From contig JAGDYZ010000023.1 of NCBI GenBank assembly GCA_049116335.1, positions 1 to 64,000 of the forward strand: a stretch of DNA of 64,000 bases. Direction: 5' to 3'. Source of the stretch: CANMIH01 sp049116335 (GTDB lineage: Bacteria; Pseudomonadota; Alphaproteobacteria; Rhodobacterales; Rhodobacteraceae). A program made the translations under genes and the position numbers. Below the pieces are notes generated by a model. The model saw only the letters and a program-made list of their open reading frames with translations. It had not been told where the DNA came from and did no database searches. Positions 32,559 through 40,974 of the stretch are shown piece by piece (the first letter of the stretch is position 1; each line of letters begins with the position of its first letter).

Positions 32559-33896
32559 ATGGCAGACCTGCTCATTAAAAATGCGAAAACCGTTCTGACA
32601 ATGAACGACGACGATCACGTCACACGTGATGATATTCTCATTCGCGATGGTGTGATCGCGGCACTTGGCCCGGATTTGGAAACGACGGGTGAGGTGATCT
32701 ACGCAGAGAATTGTGTGGTGACACCGGGATTGGTGAACACACATCACCATCTCTACCAAACCCTGACCCGTGCGGTTCCTGGCGGACAAGATGCGTTGCT
32801 CTTTGGCTGGCTTAAAACGCTTTATCCGATTTGGTCGCATTTTGGACCCGAAGAGATGTTCACCTCGGCGCAGATCGGGTTGGCCGAACTGGCGCTTTCG
32901 GGATGCACGATGAGCTCGGATCATCTGTATCTCTATCCCAATGGCGCGCGGCTTGAAGATACCATTCACGCGGCGGCGGAGGTCGGGCTTCGGTTCCACC
33001 CCACACGTGGCGCGATGAGCATTGGGGAAAGCAACGGAGGGCTTCCTCCAGATGCTTTGGTCGAACGTGAAGCGGATATTCTTGAAGACTGCATCCGTGT
33101 GGTCGACGCCTTCCATGACCCAAGTGAGGGCGCGATGGTGCGGGTCGGCATTGCCCCCTGTTCTCCGTTTTCAGTAAGCCGCGATCTCATGCGTGACGCC
33201 GCCCTGTTGGCCCGGGACAAAGGCGTGATGCTGCACACACACCTCGCCGAGAACGACGAAGACATTGCCTATTCGTTGGAAAAATTTGGGTGTCGCCCGG
33301 GCCAATATGCCGAAGATTTAGGTTGGACCGGCGAGGACGTCTGGCATGCACATTGTGTAAAGCTGGACGGTCAAGAGATTGATCTGTTTGCGAAGTCCCA
33401 GACCGGCGTCGCCCATTGTCCCTGTTCGAACTGTCGTCTGGGCAGTGGTATTGCGCCAGTGCGTGCCATGCGTGATGCCGGGGTGCCGGTAGGTCTGGGA
33501 GTAGATGGCTCTGCGAGCAATGATGTCGGCAATCTTATGGCTGAGGCGCGTCAGACCATGTTGCTTCAGCGCGTCTCGCAGGGGGCCGATGCCATGAGCA
33601 GCTATGAAGCGCTTAAAATCGCGACGCGGGGTGGGGCGCAGGTGCTCAACCGTCCCGACTGTGGGCAGATCGCGGTCGGAAAACGCGCTGACATCGCGCT
33701 ATGGAACGTCTCTGGGATTGAAAGCGCCGGCAGCTGGGATCCAGCGGCACTGGTGCTTGCTGGCCCCAATCGTGTTCAGCATCTGATTGTGAACGGACGG
33801 CAGGTTGTGCGGGATGGCCAGATTGCGACATTCGATCTCGATAAGGCTATTGTTCAACAGAATCGTCTAGCCTTGCGCCTAAGCGAACGTATCTGA
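32559..33896 (+). CDS. 8-oxoguanine deaminase (amidohydrolase superfamily)
   Basis: A 445-residue amidohydrolase. Metal ligands: the HxH of VTPGLVNTHHHLYQTL, His in MLHTHLAEND, His in VWHAHCV and Asp in LGVDGSASND. The segment HCPCSNCRLGSGIAPVRAM matches the subgroup shown to deaminate 8-oxoguanine to urate; isocytosine-type activity is an alternative. GGAGGA precedes ATG 32559. A guanine deaminase is encoded 450 bases downstream on the other strand, so the locus handles normal and oxidised guanine. Confidence 0.87.
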   Translation: MADLLIKNAKTVLTMNDDDHVTRDDILIRDGVIAALGPDLETTGEVIYAENCVVTPGLVNTHHHLYQTLTRAVPGGQDALLFGWLKTLYPIWSHFGPEEMFTSAQIGLAELALSGCTMSSDHLYLYPNGARLEDTIHAAAEVGLRFHPTRGAMSIGESNGGLPPDALVEREADILEDCIRVVDAFHDPSEGAMVRVGIAPCSPFSVSRDLMRDAALLARDKGVMLHTHLAENDEDIAYSLEKFGCRPGQYAEDLGWTGEDVWHAHCVKLDGQEIDLFAKSQTGVAHCPCSNCRLGSGIAPVRAMRDAGVPVGLGVDGSASNDVGNLMAEARQTMLLQRVSQGADAMSSYEALKIATRGGAQVLNRPDCGQIAVGKRADIALWNVSGIESAGSWDPAALVLAGPNRVQHLIVNGRQVVRDGQIATFDLDKAIVQQNRLALRLSERI

Positions 33897-33909
33897 CAAA
33901 GAGGCTGTT

Positions 33910-34335
33910 ATGCGACTTCTCGGACTGGTTGTTTTGGTAATCTTGGGGTGTGTCGGGACAGTTCAGGCGCAACAGGCGCGTCAGCTTTTGAACGGGTTGC
34001 GCGCGGAACATGGGGTCGGCGGTGTGCGGCCGTCCCCCACTTTGGAAGAGATCGCCATGGGGCATGCCATGGACATGGCCGAAAATGGGTTCTTTTCACA
34101 CACCGGAACCGATGGCGGATCGATCGGGGGTCGCGCGCGGGCCGCGGGCTATCGCTATTGCACCATCGCCGAGAACATCGCCAAGGGGCAAAAATCTGTG
34201 CCCGAGGTGATGTCCTCGTGGATTGCCTCACGCGGACATCGGCGCAATATGATCAACGACAAGGTCACCGAGTACGGGCTAGTGCGTGCCCCGGGCAATA
34301 TCTGGGTGATGGTTCTGGGCACCGACGGGTGTTAA
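33910..34335 (+). CDS. CAP-domain (SCP/PR-1-like) secreted protein
   Basis: A 141-residue exported protein with signal peptide MRLLGLVVLVILGCVGTVQA and a compact CAP domain: HAMDMAENGFFSHTGTDGGS, YCTIAENIAKGQ, VMSSWIASRGHRRNMIND. The paired His of the CAP cavity are kept. Bacterial members are extracellular or periplasmic with unclear activity. It starts 13 bases after the deaminase and shares a terminator region with convergent guaD. Confidence 0.87.
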   Translation: MRLLGLVVLVILGCVGTVQAQQARQLLNGLRAEHGVGGVRPSPTLEEIAMGHAMDMAENGFFSHTGTDGGSIGGRARAAGYRYCTIAENIAKGQKSVPEVMSSWIASRGHRRNMINDKVTEYGLVRAPGNIWVMVLGTDGC

Positions 34336-34336
34336 A

Positions 34337-34352
34337 GGGGGGCTAGGCCCCC
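34337..34352. terminator. Hairpin between convergent CAP and guaD genes
   Basis: GGGGGC pairs with GCCCCC around a short loop, followed on the plus strand by ACTTTT. It overlaps the guaD stop codon. Confidence 0.5.
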
Positions 34353-35626
34353 ACTTTTGCGCCGGCGACATAGGTTGCTGCAATCGCGCGGTCATCTCCC
34401 ATCATGATGGTCGGGAATAGCGCTTCCCAAATGTCATCGGCGCGTTCTGATCGCTGCGAGATCGCGGGGGTTGAGGCCAGATCTAGCACGACAAAATCCG
34501 CCTCAAGCCCGGGGGCAAGATTACCGATTGTGTCATCAAGGCGCAGGGATCGGGCCGAGCCCTGAGTGGCCAACCACAGCAATTCGGCCGGGTGCAGCGG
34601 GCGGTCTTTCAGTTGCCCAACTTCATAGGCCGCGGCCATCGTCCGCAGCATTGAAAATGACGATCCGCCACCGGTATCTGTCGCCAGCCCCACGCGCATG
34701 CCCGCACGTTTGAGGCCGCCCATGTCAAAAAGCCCAGAGCCGATAAAGGTGTTGGAGGTCGGACAATGGACCAGCGCCGCGTCCACCTCAGAGAGCCGCG
34801 CATGTTCGCGTGGTTCGAGATAGATCGCATGCCCATAAAGCCCGTTTGCGCCGAGCAGGCCAAAGGCTTCATAGGTGTCCAGATAATCCCGCGCCTTTGG
34901 GAAAAGCGACTTTACCCAGGCGATTTCATCCACTTGCTCGCTGAGGTGGGTCTGCATCAAACATTCCGGGTGTTCCGCCCACAAATCGCCCAAGGCCTGA
35001 AGCTGTTCCGGGGTTGAGGTGGGCGAAAATCGCGGGGTGATTACATAAGAGGCGCGCCCACGCCCGTGCCAGTGCTGCAACAGACGTTTGCTGTCATCAT
35101 AGGCGGATTGCGCGGTGTCGCGCAGGGTGTCGGGCGCATTGCGATCCATGCAAGTTTTTCCAGCCAGAACCCGCATGCCTCTGGCCTCTGCCGCCGTAAA
35201 AAACGCATCCACAGATTCAGGGTGAATGGTGCAATAGCTGCAGACCGTTGTGGTGCCGTTGGCCAGGAGAATATCCAGATACCGCCCGGCGATGTCATCG
35301 GCATAGGCGCGATCTTTGAACCGGCTCTCTTCCGGGAAAGTATAGGTGTTGAGCCAATCAATCAGCCGCTTTCCCCAGCTCGCGATCATGGCGGTTTGAG
35401 GGTAATGCACATGGGCATCCACAAAGCCCGCCACGATAAGCTTGTCGCCGTGATCAACCTCAGCAAGACCCTCACGTTTCAGCTCGTCCGCAGACCCAAC
35501 GGCGGTGATCTTTCCGTTTTCGACCACAATCCCCCCATTCCGATGATGTCGCGCGGCGTCAATGCCAGCGTGGAACGGATCATCAGAAAAGCTGAGCGTT
35601 TGGCCCAGATGCAAGGTGGCGGTCAT
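34343..35626 (-). CDS. guaD: Guanine deaminase
   Basis: A 427-residue amidohydrolase that converts guanine to xanthine. Motifs: VAGFVDAHVHYPQT (zinc ligands), TTTVCSYCTIHPES, LMQTHLSEQVDEI, VHCPTSNTFIGSGLFDM and VGLATDTGGGSSFSM, all typical of GuaD. ATG 35626 with GAGGA six bases upstream is preferred to ATG 35638. It is divergent from mgtE. Confidence 0.93.
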   Translation of the reverse strand: MTATLHLGQTLSFSDDPFHAGIDAARHHRNGGIVVENGKITAVGSADELKREGLAEVDHGDKLIVAGFVDAHVHYPQTAMIASWGKRLIDWLNTYTFPEESRFKDRAYADDIAGRYLDILLANGTTTVCSYCTIHPESVDAFFTAAEARGMRVLAGKTCMDRNAPDTLRDTAQSAYDDSKRLLQHWHGRGRASYVITPRFSPTSTPEQLQALGDLWAEHPECLMQTHLSEQVDEIAWVKSLFPKARDYLDTYEAFGLLGANGLYGHAIYLEPREHARLSEVDAALVHCPTSNTFIGSGLFDMGGLKRAGMRVGLATDTGGGSSFSMLRTMAAAYEVGQLKDRPLHPAELLWLATQGSARSLRLDDTIGNLAPGLEADFVVLDLASTPAISQRSERADDIWEALFPTIMMGDDRAIAATYVAGAKVGA

Positions 35627-35745
35627 AGAGGTCCTCATATTTCAAGGTTAGACGGTCGCGGTAAACGAAAGCGAAAGGGTTTTTCCCCTCTACAAGTTGC
35701 ACGCGTCCTGTCATAGGCTGCGCCACAAAAGCACGGAGGGCAGGC

Positions 35746-37140
35746 ATGTCGCAAGAGACCCAGAACCTTACGGCCGAAATTGATCGTGACGAAGATGCCT
35801 ATGCGCTGGATCGCAAGGATGTCGCGCGTGTGCTTTATGCCGTGGATCGCGGAGACCGGGATCAGCTGATCGCCTTGATGGACCCGATGCATGCGGCGGA
35901 TATCGCCGACCTTCTTGAACAGGTGAATGCGTTCGATCGGGGGCGGCTGATCCGTCTCTATGATCGCGAGTTTGATGGCGAGATCCTTTCGGAACTTGAG
36001 GAATCGCTCCGGGAAGAGGTCATGGACGCTCTGGCGCCGCAGGTTTTGGCGGAAGCCGTGCGCGATCTTGAGACCGATGATGTTGTGGATCTGATCGAAG
36101 ATCTGGATGAGCCTCAACAAGAGGTCATTCTGGATGCTCTGGAAGACAGCGATCGGGCTGCCGTTGAGCAATCGCTGAACTATCCGGAATTCTCCGCAGG
36201 CCGGTTGATGCAGCGCGAAGTGGTTATGGCGCCAGAGCATTGGACCGTCGGCGAGGCGATTGATCATCTGCGCAACTCGGACCATTTGCCGGATCAGTTT
36301 TATCACGTGATCTTGGTCGACCCAAAACTGCGCCCTGTGGGCAATGTCACCTTGGGGCGACTGATGTCGTCTGCACGCGAGGTGCAGCTCAAAGAGATCA
36401 TCGAAGAGATTTTTGAACCCATTCCTGTGACGCAGGATGAAGGGGAAGTCGCCTATGCCTTCAACCAGTATCACCTGATTACAGCCCCGGTGGTGGACGA
36501 AGACAATCGTCTGGTTGGCGTGATCACCATCGATGATGCCATGGCCGTGCTGGATGAGGAAAACGAAGAGGATATCCTTCGTCTGGCCGGGGTGGATGAA
36601 GAAAGCTCGCTGGCGGACCGGATCATCGACACCACAAAGCGCCGGTTTCCCTGGTTGGCGGTGAACTTGGTGACCTCGGTTCTGGCGTCGCTGGTGATTG
36701 CGCAGTTCGAAGAGGCCATTGCGCAACTTGTGGCGCTGGCGGTGCTGATGCCCATTGTCGCTTCGATGGGGGGGAATGCGGGTACTCAATCGCTGACGGT
36801 TGCGGTGCGCGCGCTGGCGACCAAAGACCTGACCGGTTCGAATCTGGCGCGGGTGATCCGCCGCGAAGTGGCAGTTGGGTTGGTGAACGGGTTGGCCTTT
36901 GCGGTGATCATGGGGGTAGTCGGACTTCTCTGGTTTGGCTCCCCGGCGCTGGGCGCAGTGATTGCCGCCGCAATGGTGATCAATCTTGTCGTGGCTGGGC
37001 TCGCAGGCATTGCGATCCCTGTGCTTCTTGAGAAGGCCGGGGTTGATCCGGCTTTGGCCTCAGGGGCTTTTGTGACCACCGTCACCGATGTGGTGGGGTT
37101 CTTCGCCTTTCTGGGCCTTGCAGTTGTTGTCTTGCTGTAG
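35746..37140 (+). CDS. mgtE: Magnesium transporter MgtE
   Basis: A 464-residue Mg2+ channel. The cytoplasmic MgtE N-domain (about 1-145, HAADIADLLEQVNAFDRGRL) is followed by two CBS domains (about 150-275) that sense Mg2+, a connecting helix and five membrane spans (about 300-464) with the pore signature MPIVASMGGNAGTQSLT. No magnesium riboswitch is recognised in the 105 bases upstream. The 5-FCL gene follows nine bases later, so the two may be cotranscribed. Confidence 0.95.
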   Translation: MSQETQNLTAEIDRDEDAYALDRKDVARVLYAVDRGDRDQLIALMDPMHAADIADLLEQVNAFDRGRLIRLYDREFDGEILSELEESLREEVMDALAPQVLAEAVRDLETDDVVDLIEDLDEPQQEVILDALEDSDRAAVEQSLNYPEFSAGRLMQREVVMAPEHWTVGEAIDHLRNSDHLPDQFYHVILVDPKLRPVGNVTLGRLMSSAREVQLKEIIEEIFEPIPVTQDEGEVAYAFNQYHLITAPVVDEDNRLVGVITIDDAMAVLDEENEEDILRLAGVDEESSLADRIIDTTKRRFPWLAVNLVTSVLASLVIAQFEEAIAQLVALAVLMPIVASMGGNAGTQSLTVAVRALATKDLTGSNLARVIRREVAVGLVNGLAFAVIMGVVGLLWFGSPALGAVIAAAMVINLVVAGLAGIAIPVLLEKAGVDPALASGAFVTTVTDVVGFFAFLGLAVVVLL

Positions 37141-37149
37141 GAGCAGAGC

Positions 37150-37704
37150 ATGGATCTGGAAACACGCAAGGCGGAGGCCCGCAAAGCCGGGTTTTCCCGC
37201 CGCAAACATGCCTTTGATACGCAATTGCCGGGGGCGGCAGGGTTTCTCAGCACCGTGTTGGCGGGGCATCGTGGTGTGGCGCTTTCGGCCTACATGCCCA
37301 TCCGAACCGAGATTGATCCCATGCCTGCGATGGAAGAAGCCGCTGCGCATGGCCCGGTTGGCGTTCCGGTGATTGAAGGCGCGGGGCTGCCGCTGAAATT
37401 TGCGCGTTGGGAGCCGGGCTGCGCCATGACAAGTGGCCCCTTCGGAGCGCAGGTGCCTGCCAATCTTGAGTATTTTGAGCCCGAGATTGTCGTGGTGCCA
37501 TTGGTGGCCTTCAGCCGTGCGGGTGGACGACTGGGTTATGGCGGTGGCTTTTACGATCGTACGCTTGAACTGTTGCGCAGCAAACGTCCAACTTTGGCCT
37601 TGGGATTTGCATTTGCAGCTCAAGAAGCCTCCGACCTGCCGCTTGAGCCCACAGATCAACCTCTCGACCTGATCATTACCGAACAGGGGATTATCGAGCC
37701 TTAG
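37150..37704 (+). CDS. 5-formyltetrahydrofolate cyclo-ligase
   Basis: A 184-residue enzyme that converts 5-formyl-THF to 5,10-methenyl-THF with ATP. Family motifs: the N-terminal RKAEARKAGFSRRKHAF, YMPIRTEIDPMPAM, and the phosphate-binding GGRLGYGGGFYDRTL. TAGGAG at the mgtE stop serves as ribosome-binding site. An 8-bp hairpin (37732-37759) follows. Confidence 0.92.
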   Translation: MDLETRKAEARKAGFSRRKHAFDTQLPGAAGFLSTVLAGHRGVALSAYMPIRTEIDPMPAMEEAAAHGPVGVPVIEGAGLPLKFARWEPGCAMTSGPFGAQVPANLEYFEPEIVVVPLVAFSRAGGRLGYGGGFYDRTLELLRSKRPTLALGFAFAAQEASDLPLEPTDQPLDLIITEQGIIEP

Positions 37705-37731
37705 TACGTTTTCGGCTTTCAATACAAAACG

Positions 37732-37759
37732 AAGTCGCCTTCCGCGTCGAGGGCGACTT
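37732..37759 (+). terminator. Possible terminator after 5-FCL
   Basis: AAGTCGCC (37732-37739) pairs with GGCGACTT (37752-37759) across a 12-base loop; no strong T-run. The rest of 37760-37917 shows no gene. Confidence 0.45.
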
Positions 37760-37917
37760 GTGCCCGTTGCGTGACGCCACGGTACCAAACATGTTTCTAG
37801 AACTAAACAAATTTAGAAAAATTTAGCAAAGTCTCTATAGCGGATAGAGTTACCCCTCGGTTGAAGGGTCTTGATGCGGCTCTGGAACCTGGAGAACACC
37901 TCTTGCTCAATTCACCT

Positions 37918-39573
37918 ATGAAGAAGTCCATCCTGTTTGTCGCAGCCGCTGGACTTTTGATTTTTGGGATTTGGCTTGTCACCTTCCGGGTGCTTGAAGC
38001 GGACTATGATGCACGCGTTGAAGCAGGGAGTGAACGCGCGCAAGAAATGGCCGTGTTCTTTGAGCGCGACACCCGCAAAATTCTGATGACGGCAGATGCC
38101 TATGTTCAGGAGGCTCGGCGCCTTTACGAACTAAGCGGCGATGTACGCGATGTTGAGGACTTTGTTTCTAAGGCCTTACCGCAGAACGACATGATTTCTC
38201 ATCTGACCGTCATTGGCGCGGACGGGGTGCCGCTTTTGGTCTCTGGCCACAAACTCAAAACCGGGGTCACCGCGGCAGACAGAGAGTATTTCAAGTTTCA
38301 GCAACAAAGCACAGGTGATGAGGTTTACATCTCGTTGCCGCATCTGGGGCGTAACTCTGGCAAGTTGACGGTGCGGTTGGTGCGACGCATCACTGGCCCG
38401 GATGGGGCCTTTGGTGGCGTGGTGTTTGCGGCGGTTAACGAAGACCAGTTCACAGCCTTTTATAAAACTCTGAATCTAGGTGACAAAAGCTCGGCAACCG
38501 TGGTGGGATTGGACAAAAAACTGCGCGCCCGATCCAGTTATGGGCGATTGGGGCCGGGGCAGGACATCAGTGGATCCCGTATCTGGAAAGAGCTTGGGCA
38601 GAGCGAGATTGGTCTGTATCGCCAGTTGAGCGTCGTCGACGACGTGCAGCGCTGGTACGCCTATCATTCGGTGGAAGAGTACCCTCTGGTGGTTGCAATG
38701 GGGTTGGCCGAAGATGACCTGATCACCGGGGCTCAGAGCTTTGCAAAACCAATCTATGCGATCGCAGGGCTGACCACGTTTGCGGTTTGCCTGATGACGG
38801 GCATGCTTTGCCTCGGGACGTTTGTGCGCCAGGCTCTGGTGAATGAGATTTCCGAACGGCGTGAAGTCGAAGCGGGCCTTGAGGCGGCCAATACCGATCT
38901 TCTGCAATTTTCCTACAGTGCTAGCCATGATCTCAAAGCCCCTTTGTCGACAATTTCGGGGTTGGTGGACTTCTGTTTGGAAGATCTGGAAGATGGTGAG
39001 TACGGTGAGCTGGAAAAGCACCTGAAAATGGCGCTGGCCGTGTCGAACCGGAGCGCCAAAAAGGTCGAAAGCCTCTTGCGCATTGCGCGTATTGGAGAGG
39101 ATGAGATCACCGAGTCACAATTCGATCTGAGATCCCTTCTCGACAACATCTGGCAGGATCTTACCGCAGATATGGGAGAGCGCTGTCAGCTCAAGCTCGA
39201 TCTGGCACATCAAGACCCCATTGTTGCTCCGGTAGCCATCTTGCATGCGATCATCGAAAACCTGATTTCCAACGCCATCAAATATGCGGATCCTGAAAAA
39301 GACCAAACGCTGGTTCATATATCGTCGGACGTGGACGGGGACAGGTTTGTTATCAAAGTAAGCGACAACGGTGTCGGGATCGCCCAATCAGATCAGTCCG
39401 AAGTGTTCAAAATGTTCAAACGTATCGACGACCGAGGCGGCGATGGGCTGGGGCTGGCGCTGGTGCGCAAACATCTGGAACGACTTGGAGGTGACATTTC
39501 CCTTGAAAGCACTCTTGGCCAAGGGACAACTTTTGTGATCTATCTAAGCGGAGTGAAGGAGGCGCAGGCATGA
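37918..39573 (+). CDS. Cache-domain sensor histidine kinase
   Basis: A kinase of about 551 residues. A signal-anchor helix (about 5-23), a periplasmic Cache-type sensing domain (about 25-285; DREYFKFQQQSTGDEVYISL, LTVRLVRRITGPDG), a second helix (about 295-320), then a phospho-acceptor helix (SYSASHDLKAPLSTISGLVD) and an ATPase domain (IIENLISNAIKYADPE, SDNGVGI, GDGLGLALVRKHLE). TTG 37903 has a better spaced GGAGA and would add five residues. It overlaps the downstream receiver gene by four bases, so the two form one signalling unit. The ligand is unknown. Confidence 0.88.
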   Translation: MKKSILFVAAAGLLIFGIWLVTFRVLEADYDARVEAGSERAQEMAVFFERDTRKILMTADAYVQEARRLYELSGDVRDVEDFVSKALPQNDMISHLTVIGADGVPLLVSGHKLKTGVTAADREYFKFQQQSTGDEVYISLPHLGRNSGKLTVRLVRRITGPDGAFGGVVFAAVNEDQFTAFYKTLNLGDKSSATVVGLDKKLRARSSYGRLGPGQDISGSRIWKELGQSEIGLYRQLSVVDDVQRWYAYHSVEEYPLVVAMGLAEDDLITGAQSFAKPIYAIAGLTTFAVCLMTGMLCLGTFVRQALVNEISERREVEAGLEAANTDLLQFSYSASHDLKAPLSTISGLVDFCLEDLEDGEYGELEKHLKMALAVSNRSAKKVESLLRIARIGEDEITESQFDLRSLLDNIWQDLTADMGERCQLKLDLAHQDPIVAPVAILHAIIENLISNAIKYADPEKDQTLVHISSDVDGDRFVIKVSDNGVGIAQSDQSEVFKMFKRIDDRGGDGLGLALVRKHLERLGGDISLESTLGQGTTFVIYLSGVKEAQA

Positions 39574-39980
39574 CAGTATCAGTTGTCATCGTGGATGACA
39601 GCGAAACCGAACGGTATGTCGTCAAGCGGCGCCTGTCGCGGGCGGGCGGCTTCTGTAATGTTTGGGAAGCGCCTTCCGGGGCTCAATTTTTAGATGATCA
39701 TTTTTCGGCAAATTCAAATACATCGCCGGACGTTGACCACCTCCTTGTGCTGATGGATATCAATATGCCGCGTATGAACGGCTTTGATACCGTTGAAAGG
39801 ATGGTGGCCTTGATGGCCGAAGGGCAGGGGCCGAAAGAGTGTTCGGTGATTGTCTGCACCTCGTCTGAGAACCCCTCCGACAAATTAAAGTCACAGGAGT
39901 TTCAGTCGATTAAGGGGTATATCGTGAAACCCATCGACAAAACCGACATCGCAGATCTGACAAAGGCCATCGAGGCCTAG
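39570..39980 (+). CDS. Single-domain response regulator (Rcp1-like)
   Basis: A 136-residue receiver domain with no output domain: acidic pair in VIVDDSETERY, phospho-acceptor Asp in LVLMDINMPRMNGFD, Thr/Ser in VCTSSEN and Lys in GYIVKPID. It matches the Rcp1 type that serves kinases with the SASHDLKAPL phospho-acceptor helix. The ATGA overlap with the kinase gene supports pairing. It must act by protein-protein contact or phosphotransfer. Confidence 0.9.
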   Translation: MTVSVVIVDDSETERYVVKRRLSRAGGFCNVWEAPSGAQFLDDHFSANSNTSPDVDHLLVLMDINMPRMNGFDTVERMVALMAEGQGPKECSVIVCTSSENPSDKLKSQEFQSIKGYIVKPIDKTDIADLTKAIEA

Positions 39981-40011
39981 CTACACAGGTATCGATTGCC
40001 CCACGCCGCCT

Positions 40012-40902
40012 TTAGGACAGGTAGCCGCCTACGGGCTGCGCTGGGTCCGGGGCGTCATACCCAATCTGTGGCATCAAATTGATTTCTATCACCCGACACA
40101 TCGCGTCAAGCGATAGCCCATTTAATGAGGTTCCGAAGGGGTTTTCCAGCTCTTCAGTAACCGCCGCCAGCCCAAAAAACATATAGGCCACCACGCCGGT
40201 GAAAATGGGGGTCAGCCAGCCTGCGCTTTCGACAAGTCCTAAAGGCAAAAGCAGGCAATACAGCACTGATGTGCGGTAGACCAAAAGCGAATAGACAAAG
40301 GGCAGCGGTGTTGAGGCGATACGTTCGCAACCGGCCTGTGCCAATCCGATGCTGGCCAAACGTTCCATAAGGCTTCGCACCCCAAACCCATCCACGGATC
40401 CTGAGCGATATCCCTGCTGAACAAGCTCAGCCATCCGATTGAGCGCATGTACGGCGCTGTCATCTGTTTGCGTGCTCCATCGGCGCAGCTCTGCGTCTGG
40501 CGACACCTGTCGCAGCGAGATGCGGTGCAGGTGAACAAAGGCCAGCATTTCTCGGATGAGATCCATGCGCTGGGCGTCTGGGAGAAAAACCAATGCCTCT
40601 CGCGCCAGAGCGCGGGCGTCGGCAATCAGCTGCCCCCAGAGTTTGCGCGCCTCCCACCACCGCTCATACGCGGCGTTGTTGCGAAAGCCCAGGAACAGAG
40701 ACAAAGCAATGCCAAAGCCGGTGAAGGCGGCGGCATTGGCGTGCTGCAGGGGCATCAGATAGGTATCAATCCATGTGATGGCTGCGGCAAGCGCCATGAC
40801 GGCGCCGATCCGTGGCAAGATGCGCGGCAGAACCGAGCCATGCATCGTGATCAACAAAGACAACCCGTGTTTCGGTTTTCCGACAATCATAAGGGGCCTC
40901 AT
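40012..40902 (-). CDS. Bestrophin family (UPF0187) membrane protein
   Basis: A 296-residue integral membrane protein of the bacterial bestrophin family: TGFGIALSLFLGFRNNAAYERWWEARKLWG-type sequence after the first helices (residues about 58-90), followed by further helices and an NPFGTSLNGLSLDAM segment near the C-terminus. Bestrophins are pentameric ion channels; bacterial ones studied are cation selective. The start at 40902 has GAGGGG upstream; ATG 40890 is an alternative. Confidence 0.88.
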   Translation of the reverse strand: MRPLMIVGKPKHGLSLLITMHGSVLPRILPRIGAVMALAAAITWIDTYLMPLQHANAAAFTGFGIALSLFLGFRNNAAYERWWEARKLWGQLIADARALAREALVFLPDAQRMDLIREMLAFVHLHRISLRQVSPDAELRRWSTQTDDSAVHALNRMAELVQQGYRSGSVDGFGVRSLMERLASIGLAQAGCERIASTPLPFVYSLLVYRTSVLYCLLLPLGLVESAGWLTPIFTGVVAYMFFGLAAVTEELENPFGTSLNGLSLDAMCRVIEINLMPQIGYDAPDPAQPVGGYLS

Positions 40903-40974
40903 TTTTGAGACCCCTCATAGTGCGTGTGATCTGTTCAGGTCGCGCTCAAGTCGACAGAGCGTTGGCCCAATACG

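Noticed and set aside
31704..33116. Minus-strand open frame of 470 codons opposite hisN and the 8-oxoguanine deaminase gene
   Set aside because: It covers two well-supported genes and has no conserved motif.
35639..35745. Magnesium riboswitch (M-box) before mgtE
   Set aside because: The interval is about 105 bases and no M-box helices or conserved core could be traced.
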